A stretch of 64,000 bases of DNA from Symbiodinium natans (taxonomy: Eukaryota > Sar > Dinophyceae > Suessiales > Symbiodiniaceae): contig CAJNDS010001802.1 in the NCBI GenBank assembly GCA_905221605.1, positions 686,979-750,978 of the forward strand. Direction: 5' to 3'. Positions 1 to 15,121 of the stretch are shown here, piece by piece. Below the pieces are notes generated by a model that saw only the letters and a list, made by a program, of their open reading frames with translations, was not told the origin of the DNA and made no database searches. The position numbers and the translations under genes are program-made. Each line of letters opens with the position of its first letter. The stretch's first letter is position 1.

Positions 1-322
1 AAATCCCAAGTTCACTCATGTTAGGAAGGCAGCCTCAGAAGGAAATAAGGGCTAGAGGAGCGAGAAAGCCCAACAATTTTTTGAGGAGGACGAGTGCGAG
101 TTTCATCTGAAGACCAACTTGAGAGGAAATGATATAGAGGTGTCCGGAGTCTCTGGAGGACTGATTTGTTTTTTCAATGCAACGGAGGGTTTGTGGAGGA
201 TTAGGCCATGGAAGCAGACCGAACAGAAATGGAGGTTTTCTCTAGACACCTCTGGACACGTAGACCCTCAAAGAAAGCGGCCAGAAGCCTCCAACAAAGC
301 CAAACACATCCCTAACCTTGCG

Positions 323-414
323 ATGATCCCCTTATACTAAGTCCTTAGTAGGGATGATCGTACCCCCTGTTTAATCTCTATGAAGGACTGCTAGGATAAA
401 GGGGGGAACATCCC
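323..414. mobile_element. Fold-back (MITE-like) element, family A copy 1
   Basis: The left part reads ATCCCCTTATACTAAGTCC. The right part (about 381-414) is close to its reverse complement and ends AAGGGGGGAACATCCC. Near-copies lie at 34818-34870 and 61425-61523. There is no coding capacity, so this would be a non-autonomous element. The boundaries are estimates. Confidence 0.5.
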
Positions 415-460
415 AATCCCGAACCTCTAAACCTGAGTTGACAGCCCAACGGCTTGAGAC

Positions 461-579
461 TAAACCCTAAACCCTAAACCCTAAACCCTAAACCCTAAAC
501 CCTAAACCCTAAACCCTAAACCCTAAACCCTAAACCCTAAACCCTAAACCCTAAACCCTAAACCCTAAACCCTAAACCC
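461..579 (+). repeat. Interstitial telomere-like array, (CCCTAAA)n
   Basis: About 17 nearly perfect CCCTAAA units run up to a CCCCAG that could serve as a splice acceptor. The array is followed by a 100-nt non-repeat segment and then by the opposite-strand motif. It is internal to the contig, so it is not a chromosome end as seen here. Confidence 0.95.
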
Positions 580-582
580 CAG

Positions 583-675
583 TCCAGGCGGAGCTTCCCA
601 GAACTGGGTGCGGCGCCCATGCCAGGGCGCTTCCCCGCGGAGGCCGCGAAGTCCAGGACGCTGCAGCTTAAGGGG
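583..675 (+). CDS. Candidate exon between inverted telomere arrays, unknown protein
   Basis: This is 31 codons open in phase 0, beginning SRRSFPELGAAPMPGRF and continuing PAEAAKSRTLQLKG. It is preceded by CCCAG at the end of a CCCTAAA array and followed by GTGGGG, which leads into a TTTAGGG array. Composition is GC-rich and protein-like, unlike the flanks. The domain is not recognised. Both edges fit AG and GT splice sites, but no second exon fixes the phase. Confidence 0.45.
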
Positions 676-680
676 GTGGG

Positions 681-873
681 GTTTAGGGTTTAGGGTTTAG
701 GGTTTAGGGTTTAGGGTTTAGGGTTTAGGGTTTAGGGTTTAGGGTTTCGGGTTTCGGGTTTCGGGTTTCGGGTTTAGGGTTTAGGGTTTAGGGTTTAGGG
801 TTTAGGGTTTAGGGTTCAGGGTTCAGGGTTCAGGGTTCAGGGTTTAGGGTTTAGGGTTTAGGGTTTAGGGTTT
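681..873 (+). repeat. Interstitial telomere-like array, (TTTAGGG)n with variant blocks
   Basis: About 27 units in the opposite orientation to the array at 461-579. Variants are clustered, not scattered: four TTTCGGG units in a row (about 746-774) and four TTCAGGG units in a row (about 810-840). Such blocks suggest growth by local duplication of already mutated units. Confidence 0.93.
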
Positions 874-1688
874 ATCCAACAGGCGCACAGTAAAGCTATG
901 AAGGCCCTCTCAAGTTGCGAAAGCGCGTCATCTGACACTACACTGCACAACGACGAGCCACGAGCCCCCCTTGGAGCGGCTCCAGGAGGACCGCCCGTGT
1001 CTTCAAGGACAATCTCGTGCCGAAGCCTCAAGCGGAGCTTGGATTCTTTGATCCGTGCAGCCCTGTTCCGACTTCAGCTCTAGAAGGAGCAAGCCCTGCT
1101 GAGACTTCTTTCATCCGGTGCCTTGGGGCTTTGGTATGGACTCCATCGAGCAATCAGGTCTTCTCTTCAGGCATGACTGTCGCACTTGCTTGGCAGGTTT
1201 GGCCTCGTCGCAGACGAGACCTGGAGGCAGCTGTGCAAATCGCCATGGCCTTGATTGGCCTGAATGGGCTCCTGGGCCTTCTTCTGGCAGGCAGTGGCAG
1301 CTCAGCTTTCAGCAGGCAGCTGCGGAGGCCAGCCCAGCAGATGGGTCTTTTGTGGCTCTACAGACATATGCATATTATTATCCTTATCATGCATAATGCG
1401 ACTTGCGACTTGGCGCCCGGGTCCCATTTCCATGATGGGCTGTCTAGTAAAGCTCTGTTCCCCCCTCGGCCCCTCGGTCTGATGCAAAGGCTGCAGCAGC
1501 CACGACAGAGGAGGAGCCGTGAAGCGCACAGCTGCTGTTGAGCCGGAACTTTGAACATGTGTTACAAGTAAACCAGTAGCATTGTCATTTGCCCACATTG
1601 CATGCTGCTGCCTTTTTTCCTGGGGCGTAAGCCCCACGCCTCACACGCGTGGCTTCCTCGGCCAATGTCATGTAGCCAAGGCCTGCAG

Positions 1689-1780
1689 AGGAGGATGTAC
1701 CGGCAGAAGGCGCATCCAGCTTCGTCGAGTGCCACTGCGCTTTACTAGAAACTCAGACTGCTGTAGGGCTTGGTGACGGA
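1689..1780 (+). CDS. Candidate exon, unknown protein
   Basis: After a CCTGCAG acceptor, an open frame begins EDVPAEGASSFVECHCALLE and continues to GLGDG. It ends at GTTTAGAGTTTAGGGG, a degenerate telomere unit that would supply the GT donor. About 30 residues; family not recognised. The stretch 874-1688 holds overlapping open frames on both strands but no frame I can support as coding. Confidence 0.4.
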
Positions 1781-1854
1781 GTTTAGAGTTTAGGGGCTAG
1801 GGTTTCGTGTTTAGGGGCTGCTGTGATGACTGCAAGGCCCTCTCCCGTTTGCAG

Positions 1855-1932
1855 AGACACAGCTTGGTCCTCGCCTCAGCTGCGGTGGCCCTCGCCCGTG
1901 TGGCTTCGGTCGAAAGAGGTGGCACCCTTTAA
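1855..1932 (+). CDS. Candidate exon, alanine/valine-rich
   Basis: After GTTTGCAG the frame reads RHSLVLASAAVALARVASVE and then RGGTL before a TAA. It is hydrophobic and could be part of a membrane segment. Not recognised. A further open frame at 2181-2438 (+) is possible but unsupported. Confidence 0.33.
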   Translation, partial: RHSLVLASAAVALARVASVERGGTL

Positions 1933-2689
1933 ACGTTCCATGTCAACTAAACCTAAACCAAAAGGCAAATCTGCAACATCATCCTGGCTTGCAGCCTCCC
2001 GGAAGTGGGAAAGAGATAAAGCTGCCCCAACTTCCTGTCTCAAGCATGCGCTTGGGGCTTGGCATGGGGCTTGGCATGGAGCCCTGGGCTTATTGGTTTG
2101 CTGGTAGGGCCTTTAATACGGGAGCTTGACAGTTGAAGAGCAATTGATGAACGAAAAACCTGAATCAAGCAGCTCCACAAATGCCTGTTAGGCAACTTGA
2201 CGTCCTCGAAACTCGGAGATATCTGCGTCACTGGCTTCAGAAGCACACAAATAACTTCAAGAAGCAGAGAAGCGGAAGTGTCAGATACCTACAGCCAACC
2301 TGGCTGACATCCGATATGCGATTGCAGAATCTTGAACGTGGTGCCTTGCAGATGAGAAGCTCGAAGAAGCTCTCCGATTCAGAAGTAGGTTTGAAGCTGC
2401 CACGTACGCTTCGGATTGAAGTCTTGCAGTCCTCGTCATAGCCCAAGCCCAAAGTTTTGTTTCCAAGTCTGACGGCTTGCGTGATGCATGCCTAAACTCT
2501 GCACCACCCTAAACCCAAAACCTCGAATCCGCATCCCCCACCCTGAGTCCACAAAGCCCTCAACCCAGCCATAGCCTGAAGCGCGAGGTCCAGGGGCCCA
2601 AGCCCCTTAAAGGCTGTCGGCTTCAACAGTTGTGAGAATCCCAATTCTGCGCGACAAGGAAGACCCTTGCCCTGAACCGTAAGCGGCAG

Positions 2690-2851
2690 GTGCCTTGTGG
2701 CTGGTGCTTCCATCGGGTTCTCGTGTCACGGCTCGACCCCATCATGAAAGCGCCGGCAAGCGAGGACGACTTCATGCATCTACGTAGTTCTTTGAAAAAT
2801 GATGCAATGCAGCAACATGCGAAGAAAGAAAGTCTGTTTGAATTGTCATGA
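2690..2851 (+). CDS. Candidate terminal exon, unknown protein
   Basis: After GCGGCAG there are 53 codons in one frame to a TGA. The frame contains a Met-Lys-Ala-Pro-Ala segment followed by an acidic then basic helix-like stretch ending KKESLFELS. It has balanced amino-acid use. Family not recognised. The stretch 2852-3274 shows nothing that I can support. Confidence 0.38.
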   Translation: MPCGWCFHRVLVSRLDPIMKAPASEDDFMHLRSSLKNDAMQQHAKKESLFELS

Positions 2852-3274
2852 CAGGACTGAGTACAGTGTCTTGCAAAAGTCATTATACATGAGACACGAT
2901 GGGCAGCAAGAAGAACGAACAGACCAATTACAATAAGGCATTCTTATGCCGCCCACCTGTATCTAAAAAGCACCATGCTATGTAATGGCTACCAGAGCTT
3001 GAGGTTTAGGGGAAGCTTTCTATAAGGGTCGCCGATCGTTTCTGGCGAGGCTATGCAGGGTGGCTTTGCTTTAGGACTGTGTTTTTGATCCTGGTGTGAG
3101 TTTGGACAGGTGGTCATGATGTGGGATAGTATTTTGGATTGTGGGTCGGATTGATACCTTTTGGTATAAGGCTTGTTACAAGCATCTGCCAGCTGTATAC
3201 GTAAGGTTTTCAAGGTCGTTAAGGGTTGGCAGAAATGGGGAACTCACTTCCAGTCTTGCGCTGTGTTCTTCTCT

Positions 3275-3367
3275 AGACCCTAAACCCTAAACCCTAAACC
3301 CTAAACCCTAAACCCTAAATCCTAAACCCTAAACCCTAAATCCTAAATCCTAAACCCTAAACCCTAA
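3275..3367 (+). repeat. Interstitial telomere-like array, (CCCTAAA)n
   Basis: About 13 units with a few CCTAAAT variants. It lies about 225 nt upstream of the first exon of the DG-motif gene model. Confidence 0.93.
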
Positions 3368-3591
3368 CCAAACCCTTGGCTTATCGTTCAGGACTCTTGG
3401 ACGAAGCGGTGCGGGATGGGTGCGGGGCCCGACGGCTAAGCGCTCTTGCTGACTTGGCGTCAGCTGATATGCATCATGAGGCTGAGGTTGCTTTCTTCAG
3501 TTTCATTCGCTTATCACAAAGACATACTTACTGACCTCTTTAAAAGGGTAAGGTAGCCCTGAAAGCTGCGCTGGACTGCGAGGGTTCACAG

Positions 3592-8605
<5,014 letters not shown>

Positions 8606-9392
8606 CTGGAGAACAGCCCGTTACCCACCTCACCCGGCTGACACCTCCTCAAACGCTTGTGTTCTCCATGGCCTCACCGTCTTCTCGCTTTCAATACCTT
8701 GAGGTTGCGGAGCCGGTGGACCCCCCGCCCGAGGGCGATAGCGAAGAGCCGCCGCGTGCTGAACCCCTCTGCTGAAGTGGCCATTTCGGGGTTTACGAAA
8801 ATCCCGAATATAGACCCCCAAGTAGTAGGATTCCCTTGGAATAAGGACCCGAAAAAGATAGCCCTAATTCCGAAAACCACACCATTTGCATCAGCAAGAG
8901 TCTAGAGGCAACGTAGGACATGATCGGGGAAGCGGCAGGTAGAATGACGAGGTTCAATCAACCAAATGCATGCATAGGTGCTCGCAGTGACAATTATCGT
9001 CTGAGTCTTGTAGAGGTTGTTCCATATGAGTGTCTTTTGGTGAGGTGCTTTATGTGTCAACAGTTCTCTAAAAGCGGGCACTAATTTAGAGCAGCCCTCT
9101 TGTCATGGAAGCAGCTAGGCATCAGACCAGTGTTGCCGGTATCAGCCGTTTGTGAAAAACGGCCCTTGGTTCAACTGAACCGCAAGCCCTTGCCACCCTG
9201 TAAGCTGAAAGCCTCATATGCCCGAAAGAACTTCACACCCCAATATCACCTGGCATTTAAGCCTTAGATGCCCCATAACCTTAGAAGCCCTCCAGTGGTG
9301 AGTCGACGCTCTAAGGCCGGAAGAGCCACCGCCCTCCTTGCAGGACAGAAGCGTCGTTTTGGGTCAGTTCTCTACATTTAGGGGGCTTGGTG
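8606..9392. other. No supported gene
   Basis: Open frames occur on both strands but lack splice context. At 8786-8885 there is AT/C-rich sequence (CCCGAATATAGACCCCC, GGAATAAGGACCCGAAAA) resembling other GGGTACCC/GGGGTTC-type interspersed sequences near 43.5, 46.4, 51.8 and 54.2 kb. Confidence 0.5.
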
Positions 9393-9477
9393 GTTTAGGG
9401 TTTAGGGTTTAGGTTTAGGGTCCAGGGTTTAGGGTTTGGGGTTTAGGGTTTAGGGTTTAGGGTTTAGGGTTTAGGGT
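9393..9477 (+). repeat. Interstitial telomere-like array, (TTTAGGG)n
   Basis: About 12 imperfect units in the intergenic region upstream of the DUF1275 array. Confidence 0.9.
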
Positions 9478-9815
9478 CTGTGGTTCTTTGTTGGGTGCCC
9501 TTAAAATATCCGAGTCTTGTTAAACAATCCCAAAAGGGGCCATTCCACGGAGGGAGTTGCCATGCTTGTGATACAATGTGTGGCTTAAAGGGCCCACAGG
9601 CCCACAGGCTTCGAAAACAACAAGCTCGAAGTCAGCTCTGCGGCTACCATTTTGGAGCCACACACACTTTGTCTTTCGCAAAGGCAAAAGGGCTTGCTTT
9701 TTTTGCTCATGCTTCCTGTGGGTTTGCATGGGGGTTGACAAAAACCCTAAACCCCCGCCGAAAACTGTTTAGTTGAGTCGTCCCGAGAGCTTCGCACCTT
9801 GCCCGCTGCGTGCAG

Positions 9816-9882
9816 AGACTCCGAACCCTCCCACTATCTTTGCGGCCCTGGGGCCCCGAGGAACCACTGAGCCCTGTAAACC
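9816..9882 (+). CDS. Weak candidate exon
   Basis: After GCGTGCAG the frame reads TPNPPTIFAALGPRGTTE before a stop. A CCCTAAACCCC remnant lies about 70 nt upstream. It is short and unrecognised. The rest of 9883-10650 shows only a C run (9900), a G run (about 10118) and a TTCAGGG/TTTAGGG array at 10340-10381. Confidence 0.22.
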
Positions 9883-10721
9883 TTAGTGAGTTTTCGTTCC
9901 CCCCCCCCCTGGGCGCAAGTTTTGAGATGCATCATGAAGTAGCCAAAATGCCGGGCAATTTCATTCAGATATAGGTACGCGAGCATGAAGCTACCGGGAC
10001 AACGTCACACAAGGCTCAAAGAACATCAAAGAATCAAGCCCTCTGGAGTCAAAGAATCAAGGTCGAAATTTTACAGGCCTCTGAAACCTTCCCCTATGGG
10101 AGGTACATTCTCCAGAGGGGGGGGGGGGGTTACCACATCTATGTATGGTTATATAGATACGTACTGATCATACGCATAAGCACAAGAAAGTATAGGATAT
10201 AGACACGCGGATATTGGTGCGATGTATCGCCAGTGGAGCTTATGCGTTGTACGTCGTTTGTTAGCCTGATCCGCATGCCGTACGCCCTACGGCCCCTCGC
10301 TTGCACCCAGCTCACGCAGCGTTCTGCGGATTCAGTTCAGGGTTCAGGGTTCAGGGTTCAGGGTTTAGGGTTTAGGGTTTAAGGGATCACAGGCGCTGAG
10401 ATTCGCCTGCTTGGCAGGAGCTCCTCCACGCATACCCTCTGGAAACGGGTGGCTTTGAATACGAGCTGGACCCAGTGGCCACAGCCTTGCAGGCACACGA
10501 TGCTCTTGGCTTACATGGGTTGGTGGTGTCTTAAAGTAGGGTTTCTGTCTTACATGGCATATATTCAGGGTTCTTATTCGAGTATCTAGGGGCTCTATGA
10601 AGGTGCGAGGGTAACAGATAATGAGGCCACCGGCCTTTACAACTCTTGGCTGAAGTGATGCGATTTGGGCAGGGGATATTGCTGAATGATACATGTGCCG
10701 CCTCAGCCATTTCTTGCGCCT

Positions 10722-10778
10722 CAAGGCATCGTTGTAGAGTCTCTGCAAGAGATTGCAAGGGCGATCTTCTTGCCAAAC
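10722..10778 (+). promoter_or_regulatory. Probable trans-splice acceptor and 5' leader region of array copy 1
   Basis: The stretch before the start codon has a pyrimidine-rich segment with CCTCAG and CGCCTCAAG acceptors about 45-70 nt upstream of ATG. The same context precedes the other four copies. Copy 4 lacks 4 nt here, which would break any upstream coding frame and supports starting at the ATG. Spliced-leader trans-splicing is general in dinoflagellates; its use here is inference. Confidence 0.4.
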
Positions 10779-12507
10779 ATGACGCAGACTCTCCCTCAAG
10801 CCACGGTGGAGAAGGTGCCGCTCTCTCCATCTCGCCTTTCCAGGTCCGGCTCTGCTAAGGTCATGCAGGAGAGCCTCGTGCACGGAATCCGTAAGTCTTC
10901 TTGACACTAAGGTTTCCTAGCTTGGGATTTTCTTTTCCGCGGCAGCTGCTTCGTAAGAGCGAAGTGCTTGTCAAAGATTATACCAAGAATGGACCAAGGA
11001 AGGCTGCAGCTATCAGGAAGAGCTTTCAGCGCCCGAAGTTTTGGGTCTTGGGCTTCGGCTGGTGCTTGGCAGCCTGCGCAGGGGCGGCCAACGTGATTGC
11101 CTTCAAGTGCTGGAGTCTTTATGCATCGCACGTGACCGGTAGCACATCGGCCATAGCCTTCCGACTCGAAGGCTACCATCAGGGTGAGTATGGCTCAGAG
11201 ACGTTGAAGGAAGCATGCTCGCTGGTCTTCTCCTTCCTTGTTGGAGCATACACCTGCGGAATCCTCATTGACAAGAACCAAGTGCACTTCCTCGGGAAGC
11301 TCTGCTTCATTAATTTCATCAGTTTGTTGGTCAAAATGGTCGGGTGCGTTTCTTCTGACTTGAGTTGGGAGGAAGATCACAGACTCACAGATGACTGCAC
11401 AGTACATACTGTAACTGTAGCTCATGACAGCATTTTTGCGGAGCTTGCTCAGAGGAAAGCCTTCTACGGCCTGGCCCTGGTCCTGAACTCGGCCCTTCTG
11501 GTGTCGGCGGCCTTTGTGCCCGGTCGGCTGCTCGCGGCCTCCCTGGTGGCAGCAGCATGCGGCTTGCAGAACGCCATGTGCACGTCCCACTTTGGCACGA
11601 TCATCCGCACGACGCACGCCGCCCGGCCTGAGCTTTCGAAGTTTGCCCATTTTGCCCCGCACGAAGCGAACTTAAGAGTCGCTTAAGTGAGCACGCACGC
11701 TTTCATTTTCAAAGTGGAGCTCTGTGCGAGGGCTGATCTTTGTTTGTATTTTGACCAGGTCACTGGCACCATGACCGACATCGGTTCGACAATGGGCCGC
11801 ATCAGCATGATCTACCTCAGGAGAGCTTGCCGCTGCAGGCAGCTGACGGATGTCGAGCGTGCAGAGATCGGCGTGGATGCACGCAAGCTGGGTGTGCTCA
11901 GCGGGCTCTGGTCCTTCTACCTGATTGGCGGCCTCGTCGGGATCTACATGGAGAACATTGTGGCAGGTCCCAAGGCGCTTCTGATCCCGGCTTCTGTCAC
12001 TGGCAGTATGGGCTTGACCTACATGGCCTGTCGGCAGCTGTTGAAAGACTACATCAAGAAGCTGGAGAAGGCCAGGAGAGTCGCAAGCTGTCGCCGCGTC
12101 GCGCCATTTGCAGTCGGCAGTGCAGTGATGACCGTGCTCTTTCTTATTCTTATGTGTGCTGTTTTTGTTTTGAGTTGTTTTTGGTCTTTTGCTCCGCTGC
12201 AGGAGCGATTCTCAGCCGACCTCAAGGAGGCGCAGAGTGCCCTGGCCCACATGGGATCTCGCCTGCATGATCTCGAGAGCGGCGGCCAGAGCGATCTGGC
12301 GCCTTGGCCATAAAACACCACATGCGTTTCTTGCTTCTTTCTCGCGCTCCTCCGCTCCCTCTCTCTCTCTCTCCCTTGCTCCCTCTCTCCCTCTCTCCTC
12401 GCTGCCTCTCTCAGCAGCGCCCTTGGCAGGTGGTAGACCTGGACGAAGAGATGGGCAACATGATCGAGGCGCTGCACGAGGCCGCATGTCGACCAAGCGA
12501 CCGCTGA
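10779..12507 (+). CDS. DUF1275/YoaK-family membrane protein, array copy 1
   Basis: Exons: 10779-10890, 11010-11298, 11455-11617, 11759-12082, 12203-12298 and 12430-12507, together 1062 nt or 353 aa. The hydrophobic core matches the DUF1275 (YoaK) pattern: a first helix ending in LYASHVTGSTSAIAF, a helix SLVFSFLVGAYTCGILI, the GLQNAMCTSHFG motif, the second signature IRTTHVTGTMTDIG (created exactly by joining exons 3 and 4), then two further helices. The C-terminal tail looks coiled. Family function is not established; it is expected to be an integral membrane protein, perhaps a transporter. Intron 1 is GT-AG, introns 2, 3 and 5 are GC-AG, and intron 4 (GC-AG, 120 nt) is a multiple of three without a stop, so it could instead be a coding 40-residue hydrophobic segment. 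The start is the Met before TQTLPQATVEK. Compared with copies 2-5 it ends RPSDR, not RPTDR. Confidence 0.9.
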
Positions 12508-13393
12508 CTGAGTGCGTCTGGTGATGCCAGTGATGCCTGAGCGGCGTGTAGCGCTGAGGTGGAGGCCGACTTTGACAACCTGTACCAGCAGTCGAGCCAT
12601 GCAGCTTGGCTTGAGCAGTGGAACTGCAGGCAAAGCAGCAGAGTCTCGGGGGGGTCGTCGGCGGCAAGTCACCCAGAAGCTGCAAGAAGAAGATTTGTTT
12701 AAGATTTGGTGACTTTTGCTGCTTGAGGCCAGCAAGCCCGCCCCGCAGAACCGGCAGTGACGCAGCCCCGTCCCCGTCCGGCAACTGGCACAAGCACAGC
12801 AGACCGTCCTGAAGGCAGCGGCCTTCCCGCAGAATCAATTCATGTCAGTTCAATATTTGTTCTGGTACAGTCCCGGCCGTGACGTTGTATAGATGTCCAT
12901 GCACGATACCCTTCTTTTGCCTTGCTCTCTTGTGCAAAGAATCGATGGTGCAAATTCATGCATGCAGTTGTGATTTTGTTGGGGCCAGGGCCAAGGGCAC
13001 TCGTCGTAAAGCGTGGAATCGTCCAGCTGCGCAAGAGCGCACTTGCTTCCCCTAAGAGGGAGGCCGCTTCCACGCGTAAAAATCGACTGTGCCCCTGGCC
13101 CGGCTCTTTCTGGGCTCATCAAAGATCTAGCCTCGACCAGCCAGACTGGTCAGACTTCGCGCAAGGCCACAGGGCCATGCCCCCAGTGAGAGTCAAAAGC
13201 CAGACACCACAGTGAGCCCTGAGCATTGCCATGCTCATGCAGCCCACGTGATGCGCAGCTTGGGCAAGCGAGATTCCCGACTGAAACATTGGCAGGCCAC
13301 TAGAGCCCTTTCCCGCCTCAGCCATTTCTTGCACCTCAAGGCATCGTTGTAGAGTCTCTGCAAGAGATTGCAAGGGCGATCTTCTTGCCAAAC
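12508..13393 (+). other. Array spacer 1 (3' and 5' flanks, no gene)
   Basis: This is the repeated spacer between copies 1 and 2. It has open frames in several phases, but they are not conserved between spacers because of small indels, including a 25-nt segment missing from the spacer after copy 2 (near 15269). I see no telomere repeat and no second gene. It probably carries the 3' UTR, promoter and leader acceptor. Confidence 0.7.
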
Positions 13394-15121
13394 ATGACGC
13401 AGACTCTCCCTCAAGCCACGGTGGAGAAGGTGCCGCTCTCCCCATCTCGCCTTTCCAGGTCCGGCTCTGCTAAGGTCATGCAGGAGAGCCTCGTGCACGG
13501 AATCCGTAAATCTTCTTGACACTAAGGTTTCCTAGCTTCGGTTTTTTTTCCGCGGCAGCTGCTTCGTAAGAGCGAAGTGCTTGTCAAAGATTATACCAAG
13601 AATGGACCAAGGAAGGCCGCAGCTATCAGGAAGAGCTTTCAGCGCCCGAAGTTTTGGGTCATGGGCTTCGGCTGGTGCTTGGCAGCATGCGCAGGGGCGG
13701 CCAACGTGATTGCCTTCAAGTGCTGGAGCCTTTATGCGTCGCATGTGACTGGTAGCACATCGGCCATAGCCTTCCGACTCGAAGGCTACCATCAGGGTGA
13801 CTATGGCTCAGAGACATTGAAGGAAGCATGCTCGCTGGTCTTCTCCTTCCTTGTTGGAGCATACACCTGCGGAATCCTCATTGACAAGAACCAAGTGCAC
13901 TTCCTCGGGAAGCTCTGTTTTTCTAGTTTCATCAGTTTTTTGGTCAAGAAGGGTCGGGCGCCTCTTTTCTGACTAGAGAAAGTTGGGAGGAAGAGAGGAA
14001 CGCCTTATGAGTTCACAGGCTCACAGATGACTGCACAGCTTTTCTTTTGCGGAGCTTGCGCAGAGGAAAGCCTTCTACGGCCTGGCCCTGGTCCTGAACT
14101 CGGCCCTTCTGGTGTCGGCGGCCTTTGTGCCCGGTCGGCTGCTCGCGGCCTCCCTGGTGGCAGCAGCATGCGGCTTGCAGAACGCCATGTGCACGTCCCA
14201 CTTTGGCACGATCATCCGCACGACGCACGCCGCCCGGCCTGAGCTTTCGAAGTTTGCCCATTTTGCCCCGCACGAAGCGAACTTAAGAGTCGTTTAAGTG
14301 GGCATGCACGCTTTCATTTTCAAAGTGGAGCTCTGCGCGAGGGCTGATCTTTGTTTGTATTTTGACCAGGTCACTGGCACCATGACCGACATCGGTTCGA
14401 CAATGGGCCGCATCAGCATGATCTACCTCAGGAGAGCTTGCCGCTGCAGGCAGCTGACGGATGTCGAGCGTGCAGAGATCGGCGTGGATGCACGCAAGCT
14501 GGGTGTGCTCAGCGGGCTCTGGTCCTTCTACCTGATTGGCGGCCTCGTCGGGATCTACATGGAGAACATTGTGGCAGGTCCCAAGGCGCTTCTGATCCCG
14601 GCTTCTGTCACTGGCAGTATGGGCTTGACCTACATGGCCTGTCGGCAGCTGTTGAAAGACTACATCAAGAAGCTGGAGAAGGCCAGGAGAGTCGCAAGCT
14701 GTCGCCGCGTCGCGCCATTTGCAGTCGGCAGTGCAGTGATGACCGTGCTCCTTCTTGTTCTTATTATGTGTGCTGTTTTTGTTTTGAGTTGTGTTTGGTC
14801 TTTTGCTCCGCTGCAGGAGCGATTCTCAGCCGACCTCAAGGAGGCGCAGAGTGCCCTGGCCCACATGGGATCTCGCCTGCACGATCTCGAGAGCGGCGGC
14901 CAGAGCGATCTGGCGCCTTGGCCATAGAACACCACATGCGTTTCTTGTTTCTTTCTCGCGCTCCTCCGCTCCCTCTCTCTCTCTCTGCCTTGCTCCCCCT
15001 CTCCCTCTCTCCTCGCTGCCTCTCTCAGCAGCGCCCTTGGCAGGTGGTAGACCTGGACGAAGAGATGGGCAACATGATCGAGGCGCTGCACGAGGCCGCA
15101 TGTCGACCAACCGACCGCTGA
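13394..15121 (+). CDS. DUF1275/YoaK-family membrane protein, array copy 2
   Basis: Exons: 13394-13505, 13623-13911, 14066-14228, 14370-14693, 14817-14912 and 15044-15121, again 112, 289, 163, 324, 96 and 78 nt. Substitutions from copy 1 include Leu to Met in FWVMGFGW and Glu to Asp in HQGDYG, both shared with copy 3. Intron 2 (13912-14065) carries an in-frame stop and differs strongly from copy 1, which shows it is not coding. Intron 4 is 123 nt. The gene looks intact. Confidence 0.9.

Noticed and set aside
461-873. A real chromosome end
   Set aside because: Sequence continues on both sides and similar arrays occur throughout the window.
1017-1541. 174-codon frame with a hydrophobic stretch
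   Set aside because: Several overlapping frames on both strands are open here, and no splice or start signal favours one.
10901-11686. Single-exon reading of the first half of array copy 1 through two introns
   Set aside because: Copies 2, 3 and 5 have stops and non-triplet differences there, and the read-through end (AARPELSKFAHFAPHE) replaces the conserved VTGT motif.
12842-13122. Minus-strand open frames in the array spacers
   Set aside because: They are conserved only because the spacers are near-identical, and the phase changes between spacers.
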